64,000 bases of DNA from Desulfuribacillus alkaliarsenatis (GTDB taxonomy: Bacteria > Bacillota > Bacilli > Desulfuribacillales > Desulfuribacillaceae), in the NCBI RefSeq assembly GCF_001730225.1, contig NZ_MIJE01000022.1, forward strand, positions 62,001 to 126,000. Direction: 5' to 3'. Numbering within the stretch: the stretch's first letter is position 1; every line of letters begins with the position of its first letter. This document shows, in pieces, positions 58,260-64,000 of the stretch. The translations under genes and the position numbers were made by a program. The notes under the pieces are model-generated. The model searched no databases. It was not told the DNA's origin and saw nothing but the letters and a program-made list of their open reading frames with translations.

Positions 58260-60242
58260 ATGAATAGATTAAGAAAATTGCTGTGTATTGTATTGGCTGT
58301 CAGTTTTGTAGTATTACCACCCTCTGGCATGCATTTTGCATTCGCTTCCGCAATAAACCTAGATGCTACAGATGTGGAGGCTTTTTTGGATACGGTTATC
58401 CGTCAACAAATGGAGGAGCATAATATCCCAAACCTGACTGCATCAGTAGTAGTAGACGGAGAAATTATTTTTGCAAAGGGTTATGGTTACGCTAATTATG
58501 AAACGGGCAAACCAGTAGACCCAGAACGAACACTTTTCAGAATTGGCTCATCAGCTAAGCTGTTCACTTGGACAGCTATTATGCAGCTTGCAGAGCAAGG
58601 AAAGGTGGATTTAGACACGGATGTTAATGAGTATTTAGATTTTGAGATACCCAATCATCTTGAATACAAAGGTAGAAAAGATGATGTCGAACCAATTACC
58701 ATCAGACACCTTATGAATCACACACCTGGATTTGAGGATTATATGTCTGAGGTTTTTTCTATTTCCGAGGATAGCTTAATCCCTCTAGCTCAGCACGTGC
58801 GGGATAATAGACCTGCGAGGGTTTTCGTACCAGGAGAGGTTAGCGCATACTCGAACTATGGAACTGCATTAGCTGGTTATATTGTTGAATTGATTTCTGG
58901 AGTTCCTTATGCACAATATATCGAAGAAAATATCTATAGACCACTTAATATGAAAAATAGTACCTTCCGTCAACCAATCCCAGATGAGTTGACAGAGAAT
59001 ATGTCTAAACCTTATCGTTATCTAAATGGAGAATTTGTAGAGGGTAAGTTTGAGTTTATGACAGAGCCATCAGGAAGCATGAGTAGTAGTGCAGTTGATA
59101 TGGCTAAGTTTATGCTAGCATATCTACAAGGGGGACAATATACGGATGCTAGTATTCTAATGCCAGAAACCGTTCACAAAATGTTTTCCGAGCAATTCAC
59201 CCATCACCCGCAATTAGACGGCATGGCCCATGGGTTTATTAAAGCGACTTTTAATGGTAGAGAGACATTTCACCATCCAGGGGGGACGATGTTATATGAT
59301 ACGGGCCTTTATCTAATACCTGATAAAAATATAGGTTTTTTTATATCTCATAGCGGTGGGAATGTGCCCATAAATATAGAAATCTTCCAGGGATTTTTGA
59401 AACGTTACTTGTCGGCAGAGGCACCAGCCATACTAGAGCCGCCAGTAGGTATGGAAGAAAGGTCTCGAGCATTTGTTGGAGAGTATTATCAGAATCGGCG
59501 TTCTTTTACTAATGTCGATGCATTTTTAAGCTTGATGTTTGGTAGGATTTTAGTAGAGACAGATGAGAATGGATATTTATTAGTTGCAAATTCAGGAGAA
59601 ACCCATAGATTTGTAGAAATAGAATCTGGGGTATATTCAAATCTGCAAGGTAGCAGTAGCTTTGGTGATTTTAGAACGATTGCCTTTGGAATAGATTCCT
59701 TAGGTAAAACTATGCTTATGACTGATGGTCCGATGAGCTATTCAAAGGCTGCATGGTATGAGACTAGCGGTTTGAATTTATTGATGCTTATAGCAGCAGT
59801 TTTATTCATTATTGCTAGTCTGCTATATTGGGTTATTAGGTCTATTATTAATAAAATACGTAGAGGTAAAACTCAAAACGCTGAAGCAGAGGCTGAGGCA
59901 GAGGCCGGGGCTCATGAAGGGGCAAAATGGGCGAAAAGAGTTGCCGTGCTTTTAGGTGTACTCACACTAATATTTATGCTTGGATTTCTTGTTGAAGGTG
60001 AGATTGATCCTGTATATGGTTTGCCCGCCCAGGCGTACACTCCAGTCTCAACATTTACTCTGATGCTAGATTTGATAGTGTCATATGCTATAGTTATTAC
60101 GACACTAGGAGTTTTAGTATTTTCAGTGATTTCTTGGATTAAGGGATACTGGAAGCTAGCTGGCAGAATTCATTATACTCTGTTTGCGCTGTTTGCATTA
60201 GTTTTGTCGTGGATATTTTACTTCTGGAACGCAATTTTATAA
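58260..60242 (+). CDS. Secreted beta-lactamase-fold serine hydrolase with C-terminal membrane domain
   Basis: 660 residues from ATG at 58260 (CGAGGAG upstream). Signal peptide (residues 5-30). Class C beta-lactamase/D-Ala-D-Ala carboxypeptidase-like domain: SxxK in FRIGSSAKLFTW near residue 95, YSNYGTALAGYIVE near residue 200, HHPGGTM near residue 340. A linker domain follows, then membrane helices near 505-525, 560-580, 595-615 and 632-655 with an Ala/Glu-repeat loop. This architecture occurs in Bacillus esterase or penicillin-binding-related proteins; substrate unknown. Confidence 0.88.
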   Translation: MNRLRKLLCIVLAVSFVVLPPSGMHFAFASAINLDATDVEAFLDTVIRQQMEEHNIPNLTASVVVDGEIIFAKGYGYANYETGKPVDPERTLFRIGSSAKLFTWTAIMQLAEQGKVDLDTDVNEYLDFEIPNHLEYKGRKDDVEPITIRHLMNHTPGFEDYMSEVFSISEDSLIPLAQHVRDNRPARVFVPGEVSAYSNYGTALAGYIVELISGVPYAQYIEENIYRPLNMKNSTFRQPIPDELTENMSKPYRYLNGEFVEGKFEFMTEPSGSMSSSAVDMAKFMLAYLQGGQYTDASILMPETVHKMFSEQFTHHPQLDGMAHGFIKATFNGRETFHHPGGTMLYDTGLYLIPDKNIGFFISHSGGNVPINIEIFQGFLKRYLSAEAPAILEPPVGMEERSRAFVGEYYQNRRSFTNVDAFLSLMFGRILVETDENGYLLVANSGETHRFVEIESGVYSNLQGSSSFGDFRTIAFGIDSLGKTMLMTDGPMSYSKAAWYETSGLNLLMLIAAVLFIIASLLYWVIRSIINKIRRGKTQNAEAEAEAEAGAHEGAKWAKRVAVLLGVLTLIFMLGFLVEGEIDPVYGLPAQAYTPVSTFTLMLDLIVSYAIVITTLGVLVFSVISWIKGYWKLAGRIHYTLFALFALVLSWIFYFWNAIL

Positions 60243-60295
60243 AGCGAGGTTTATTTTCGAGGCTTGAAACTGAAGATAGAAGGGGTAATGTGTAA

Positions 60296-61498
60296 ATGAA
60301 AACTGTATTTGATTTAAGGGCAAATAAAGATAGTGAGTTGATTGATGCCATCAATAATTTTTATGCTGACCCAGTGAAGGTTGTTGCTCTTGAGAAGCAA
60401 GCAATTAACGCCTGCACTGGTTGTTGGTGCTGCTGGCTTAAAACGCCTGGCAGATGTACCATGAAAGACCAGATGACAGAGTATTATTACGACTACGTAA
60501 ACAGTGAGACTGTAATTATTTTAATGGATACATCTCAGGGATTTATTAATCATCAAGCTAAAGCTTTTATCGACCGAACAATACCCCACTATCATCCGTA
60601 TATCGAGATTATCGGTGGAGAATGTCATCATGTTGCTAGATATAAGAGCTATCCAGATATGTTGTTCTACTATGATTCTACTGGCTTAACGAATCAAGAG
60701 GAGCAGATTATAGAGGATTACCTGTATCGAACAGCCTATCAATTTAAATCGAAAGCGTTTCGCATAGTTAGAGAAGATGGTTTTCAATTACGCCAGCTTG
60801 AGTCTCGGAAGCCTAAAAGACAGACGGTCGCATTTGCTACTACAGAACCGATGGAAAAGCTCGTTATATATAATGGGTCACCAAGAAAGTCTGGCAGTAA
60901 CTCGGCAACGATTCTGAAAAAGATTGCAGAAGAACTTGGTGATAGAGTTGAGATTCGTGATTTGAAGCAGCGGGATAATTGGCAGATGTGGGCGGAGAAT
61001 TTTAATAGCGACAGGCATGTAATGTTTTTCATGCCCCTATATGTTCACGCAATGCCATCTCATGTTATGAATTTTATTGAACAAATTGGAGCATCAGCAG
61101 GTACTATAAGCTTTTTCGTTCAGTCTGGTTTCCCTGAAAGCAGTCAATCATATTACTTAGAGGCATATTTTGAACAATTGGCTCTTAGGCTAGGGAGAAC
61201 TTACTTGGGAACAGCCATCAAAGGCGGGGTGGAAGGGTTACTTATGAGGCCGCCTCAAAATCAACAAAAAATGATTGCGCCAATAGTACGGGCAATTGCT
61301 AATCTAGTATCTGAGGGTGCTTTCAAAACAGCAGATGTTAGTCAGATGGCGAAACCAATCCGACTGGACAAAGGTATGAATAATATTTATAGGGTGTTAA
61401 TCAATTTTGGAGTCATAAATTATTTTTTCTGGAACTTACAATTAAAGAAAAACGGTGCGTATGAAAAACGTTTTGATCGTCCGTATAAGATAGTATAG
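60296..61498 (+). CDS. Tandem flavodoxin-like (NADPH-dependent FMN reductase-type) protein
   Basis: 400 residues. Two flavodoxin-like halves in one chain. The N-terminal half (1-170) has a Cys cluster CTGCWCCWLKTPGRC near residues 40-54 and the SQGFINHQAKAFIDR strand but a degraded phosphate loop. The C-terminal half (about 185-330) has the intact FMN loop YNGSPRKSGSNSATILKKI near residue 192 and FFMPLYVHAMPSHVMNFIEQ near residue 242. Multi-domain flavin oxidoreductase or electron carrier; substrate unknown. Ribosome site AGAAGGGG. Confidence 0.82.
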   Translation: MKTVFDLRANKDSELIDAINNFYADPVKVVALEKQAINACTGCWCCWLKTPGRCTMKDQMTEYYYDYVNSETVIILMDTSQGFINHQAKAFIDRTIPHYHPYIEIIGGECHHVARYKSYPDMLFYYDSTGLTNQEEQIIEDYLYRTAYQFKSKAFRIVREDGFQLRQLESRKPKRQTVAFATTEPMEKLVIYNGSPRKSGSNSATILKKIAEELGDRVEIRDLKQRDNWQMWAENFNSDRHVMFFMPLYVHAMPSHVMNFIEQIGASAGTISFFVQSGFPESSQSYYLEAYFEQLALRLGRTYLGTAIKGGVEGLLMRPPQNQQKMIAPIVRAIANLVSEGAFKTADVSQMAKPIRLDKGMNNIYRVLINFGVINYFFWNLQLKKNGAYEKRFDRPYKIV

Positions 61499-61610
61499 GT
61501 ACTTGTGTACTTGTACTATTTTTTTGAAGTTTTACACAAATTTCAACTCTGGATGCTAGCTTGCATTTCCGTTAAACAGAAAATTATTATTTATAATAAA
61601 TAAATATTTA

Positions 61611-61645
61611 TTGAAAAACGATAAATATCATGTTAATATGATATT
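61611..61645 (+). promoter_or_regulatory. Promoter and operator of the DUF2975-XRE pair
   Basis: TTGAAA (61611-61616), 17 bases, TAATAT (61634-61639). AATATCAT-GTTAAT-ATGATATT (61624-61645) is a perfect 8-bp inverted repeat covering the -10, a natural operator for the XRE repressor two genes downstream. The gap before it (61499-61610) shows nothing else. Confidence 0.65.
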
Positions 61646-61668
61646 AATCAGGATTAAGGAGTGATATC

Positions 61669-62139
61669 ATGGTAAAGAATAAATCGTTTTTCAATATGAT
61701 GAGAGTAATTCTAAATATCTCAATAATAGTATTAGCAATGACAGTTGTTGGTGCGATTCTAACGGCATTATTTTCGGAGATAGACAATTTATCACGTATT
61801 AGCAATGTAGTAATGAGTATTATAGGTGGAGCATTAATACTTTATATACTTATATCGTTAAAAAGTATAGTTAAAACAGTGGAAGAACGAAATCCATTTA
61901 TTGCTTCCAATATAAAAAAGTTTAAGCATATTGCTTACAGCATTTTTGCAATTGCATTCCTATATACGATTGCAACATATCCTCAGTCTAATTCAGGTAT
62001 AGAATTAATTGCTACACCATACGGTTCGATAAAAATATCAGTATTTATTTTTATCGTATTAGGTTTCCTGGCCCTTTTATTGGCAGAAATCTTTTCTCAG
62101 GCTATCAAGATTAAAGATGAAAATGATATGACGATATAA
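61669..62139 (+). CDS. DUF2975 membrane protein
   Basis: 156 residues, AAGGAGTG upstream. Four membrane helices (about 10-32, 45-64, 83-101, 121-143). VEERNPFIASNIKKFKHIAYS near residue 71 is the conserved NPF loop of DUF2975. Usually encoded next to a small YozG-type XRE regulator, as here. Function unknown; the pair has been seen in toxin- or stress-like modules. Confidence 0.88.
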   Translation: MVKNKSFFNMMRVILNISIIVLAMTVVGAILTALFSEIDNLSRISNVVMSIIGGALILYILISLKSIVKTVEERNPFIASNIKKFKHIAYSIFAIAFLYTIATYPQSNSGIELIATPYGSIKISVFIFIVLGFLALLLAEIFSQAIKIKDENDMTI

Positions 62140-62151
62140 GGGGTGTAAGAG

Positions 62152-62364
62152 ATGGCTATCAGAGTTAATCTAGATGTCATGATGGCAAAAAGAAAAATAT
62201 CCTCTACAGAATTAGCTGAGGCTATTGGAATAACTAACGCGAATTTATCTATATTAAAAACAGGAAAAGCGAAGGCGGTGCGTTTTTCAACACTGGATGC
62301 TATTTGTCGTGTGCTAAAGTGTCAGCCTGGAGATTTGTTAGAATTTTGTGAGGAAGATGAATAG
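62152..62364 (+). CDS. YozG-type XRE helix-turn-helix regulator
   Basis: 70 residues, AAGGGGTG upstream, 12 nt after the DUF2975 gene. INL/VNLDVMMAKRKISSTELAEAIG and ANLSILKTGKAKAVRFSTLDAICRVLKCQPGDLLEF are the Cro/CI-type HTH and tail of the YozG group. Probably binds the palindrome before the operon. Confidence 0.93.
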   Translation: MAIRVNLDVMMAKRKISSTELAEAIGITNANLSILKTGKAKAVRFSTLDAICRVLKCQPGDLLEFCEEDE

Positions 62365-62462
62365 AGTCTGTACAACACGTAAAGATTAGCTGATAATGCT
62401 AAGTAACGATAAAATAGCAATAGATACAGAGCTTATTCAGAAGACGTATGGAGGTGCTTAAC

Positions 62463-63590
62463 ATGAATAAGAAATGGCTATTGCTATTTTTATTAATTCC
62501 GGCATTATTACTAGCGTTTTGGCAAGTGGGTATTATCAATCATAACGATGATGAAGCTGATAACGATATGAACGGCACGTCATCAACGGATATAGTCAGT
62601 AAAGAATATGAAATAGAAGTATTAGCTGAAGGATTGGAGATACCGTGGGAGATTGTTCCCCTACCTGACGGAAGGGTAATTATAACTGAGCGTCCTGGTC
62701 GCATAGTAATGTTAGGGGTAGGCGAGATAGCAACTATACAGAATGTAGAACATATAGGTGAAGGTGGATTATTAGGGATGGTGCTAAGCCCTAATTTCAG
62801 CGAAAATAATTACGTATATATCTATTATACTTACAGGGAAGGTAGTCAAATTTATAATAGAGTTTCTCGCTTAACGCTATTAGAAGAAACTTTATTTGAA
62901 GAAACAGTTATAATAGATGAAATACCTGGAGCTAGAGTTCATAATGGTGGAAGAATTAAGTTCGGGCCAGATGATAAGCTATATGTTACTACGGGTGATG
63001 CACAGCAGCCTTCTTTGTCTCAAGACCTAGAATCGTTGGCAGGCAAGATTTTAAGACTAAATGAAGATGGTAGCATACCTGAAGATAACCCACTCCCTGA
63101 CAGCCCTATTTACGCATATGGTTTAAGAAACCCTCAAGGGTTGGCATGGCAGCCAGAATCAGGGCAGTTATTTGCGAGTGATCATGGTCCTACAATGCAG
63201 GATGAAATAAATATAATTACTCCAGGGGCAAATTATGGTTGGCCTATTGTTTCCTGTAGCGATTGGGATAATGAATATGAGTATCCCTTTATTTGTTATT
63301 TGGACTTTACGCTAGCACCTTCAGGCATGGATTTTTACAAGACTGCTGCAGGAGAAACTATGCATTCGTTATATGTTGCTGGTCTAAGGGGCAACATGAT
63401 TATGCGTATTAATATAGATAGCCAAACAAGCTCGCGTAGTCAAACTCCGATATTACAGGATTGGGGACGGTTACGTACTGTTGTTTACCACGAGGGGGCA
63501 CTCTATATAGCTACCAATAACAGAGATGGTCGAGGAGTGCCGAGTGATAATAATGACAAGGTTTTAAAGGTTACACGTATAAACGAGTAG
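62463..63590 (+). CDS. Secreted glucose/sorbosone-dehydrogenase-type beta-propeller (PQQ-dependent)
   Basis: 375 residues from ATG at 62463 (GGAGGTG upstream). An N-terminal membrane anchor or signal (residues 5-22), an acidic linker, then the six-bladed soluble glucose-dehydrogenase fold: LEIPWEIVPLPDGRVIITERPGRI near residue 55, GARVHNGGRIKFGPDDKLYVTTGDA near residue 157, YAYGLRNPQGLAW near residue 216 and DEINIITPGANYGWPIVSC. Homologues oxidise aldoses with PQQ; PQQ synthesis genes are not in view. Confidence 0.9.
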   Translation: MNKKWLLLFLLIPALLLAFWQVGIINHNDDEADNDMNGTSSTDIVSKEYEIEVLAEGLEIPWEIVPLPDGRVIITERPGRIVMLGVGEIATIQNVEHIGEGGLLGMVLSPNFSENNYVYIYYTYREGSQIYNRVSRLTLLEETLFEETVIIDEIPGARVHNGGRIKFGPDDKLYVTTGDAQQPSLSQDLESLAGKILRLNEDGSIPEDNPLPDSPIYAYGLRNPQGLAWQPESGQLFASDHGPTMQDEINIITPGANYGWPIVSCSDWDNEYEYPFICYLDFTLAPSGMDFYKTAAGETMHSLYVAGLRGNMIMRINIDSQTSSRSQTPILQDWGRLRTVVYHEGALYIATNNRDGRGVPSDNNDKVLKVTRINE

Positions 63591-63653
63591 TTGCAATTGC
63601 CAAACAATGTATGTTACTATGAAAACATCTTAATGAACGGAGGGTTTCTTAAA

Positions 63654-63701
63654 ATGTGGATTTATTTGATGAGATTTCGTTTTGCAACTATTTGTGACTA
63701 A
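63654..63701 (+). CDS. 15-residue leader peptide with Arg-x-Arg stall-type motif
   Basis: ATG at 63654 with ACGGAGGG ten bases upstream; product MWIYLMRFRFATICD. The segment MRFRFATI, which could also start at the inner ATG 63669, is strikingly like the ErmD leader (MRLRFPTL), whose Arg-x-Arg motif stalls ribosomes in the presence of macrolides. It lies in the 5' leader of the downstream hflX-like gene and before an attenuator hairpin. A candidate promoter is TTGCAA (63591-63596), 18 bases, TACTAT (63615-63620). Confidence 0.65.
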   Translation: MWIYLMRFRFATICD

Positions 63702-63704
63702 CTG

Positions 63705-63830
63705 AATAGTGAGGCTCTGTCTGTGTACAGAGAAAACGGGATTCGTCTGCCTATTTTTAAGAATACCTATTAACGATAAAATAATACCAAATTAGCGTTA
63801 AAGAGGGGGCACAAATCTACCCTCTTTTTT
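63705..63830 (+). promoter_or_regulatory. Transcription attenuator of the hflX-like gene
   Basis: After the leader peptide comes CTCTGT/ACAGAG (63715-63732), two copies of CCTATT (63750-63755 and 63766-63771) that could compete for AATAG (63705-63709), TTAACG/CGTTAA (63771-63801 region), and a terminator AAGAGGG/CCCTCTT (63801-63826) with six T. The terminator lies 100 nt before the gene, so the transcript must read through it. This is the layout of antibiotic-responsive leaders. Confidence 0.6.
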
Positions 63831-63928
63831 GTGTACAAAAAAATAGTCAAACGTTTTCTTGTGTTATCTCTGCGGCTGATAACAGTAGAGCCTTCGTTTT
63901 TAAATTCGAATTAACGGGGGAATAAAAT

Positions 63929-64000
63929 ATGGAACAATTATTAAAACAAACACAAAAACAAACCGCGATGGTAGCGGGTGTTAACCTAAAGAATAAAGAA
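63929..64000 (+). CDS. hflX: HflX-like ribosome-associated GTPase, N-terminal end (partial)
   Basis: ATG at 63929 with ACGGGGGAA upstream; 24 codons to the window edge. MEQLLKQTQKQ then TAMVAGVNLKNKE resembles the first strand of Clostridia/Bacillus HflX (xILVGVNLxNxE). The GTPase domain is outside the window, so the call rests on this short match plus the antibiotic-type leader, since HflX relatives rescue or split stalled ribosomes. Alternative: any protein with a similar first strand. Confidence 0.5.
   Translation, partial: MEQLLKQTQKQTAMVAGVNLKNKE

Overview
The window looks like the chromosome of a low-GC, Gram-positive (Bacillota) anaerobe or facultative respirer. The evidence is AGGAGG-type ribosome sites, frequent TTG/GTG starts, a Tyr T-box leader, an amidotransferase GatCAB operon, PcrA, YerB/YerC homologues, a selenocysteine formate dehydrogenase-N type complex and a NarK-type nitrate/nitrite carrier. 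A Desulfuribacillus-like lineage would fit, but that is a guess from gene content only.

Layout. 1-8.4 kb: end of purB, then purC-F-M-N-H-D and a HAD phosphatase. The operon is interrupted between purN and purH by about 600 nt of non-coding DNA that folds into two long-range helical domains. 8.4-17 kb: a candidate small RNA, an MscS channel, an SDR/DUF2867 protein, a chemoreceptor, a heme-c diguanylate cyclase abutting narK, and a DUF5665 membrane protein. 17-28.4 kb: YerB-like DUF3048 protein, YerC, a soluble receptor with inverted architecture, pcrA, Mn-type pyrophosphatase, ligA, a TagO/WecA-like transferase, a phosphodiesterase-like protein and a 2[4Fe-4S] ferredoxin. 28.6-36.3 kb: gatCAB, small conserved genes, a HARE-HTH-like pair, a half-size siroheme/ferredoxin protein, a tiny Cys-rich peptide under a Fur-type operator, and an rlmCD-like methyltransferase.

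36.5-44.1 kb is an accessory stretch: TetR with a divergent alpha/beta hydrolase, coiled-coil and broken genes, a small HTH gene pair, a pRiA4b-ORF3-like protein, RhuM, a TRM11-like methylase and a RelB/RelE-type toxin-antitoxin pair. 44.3-48.6 kb: ftsE-ftsX followed by an EnvC/PcsB-like coiled coil fused to DUF3048, then an ArsR-like regulator with a rhomboid protease. 48.7-53.2 kb (minus strand): formate dehydrogenase fdnGHI-like operon with an in-frame UGA. 53.4-64 kb: T-box and tyrS, a NodB deacetylase split by a frameshift at A-AAA-AAG, a NarL-type two-component pair, a beta-lactamase-fold hydrolase, a tandem flavodoxin protein, a DUF2975/XRE pair, a soluble sugar dehydrogenase, and a leader-peptide/attenuator before an hflX-like gene that runs off the end.

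Best candidates for undescribed biology: FtsEX coupled to a coiled-coil/DUF3048 effector (44.3-47.3 kb); the MRFRF leader peptide and attenuator before hflX (63.65-63.93 kb); a probable programmed -1 frameshift joining a membrane coiled coil to a deacetylase (55.77 kb); the large structured element inside the pur operon (4.06-4.62 kb); and the Fur-box-controlled 26-residue Cys-rich peptide (34.6 kb). All functional statements are from reading sequence; no search or folding program was run.
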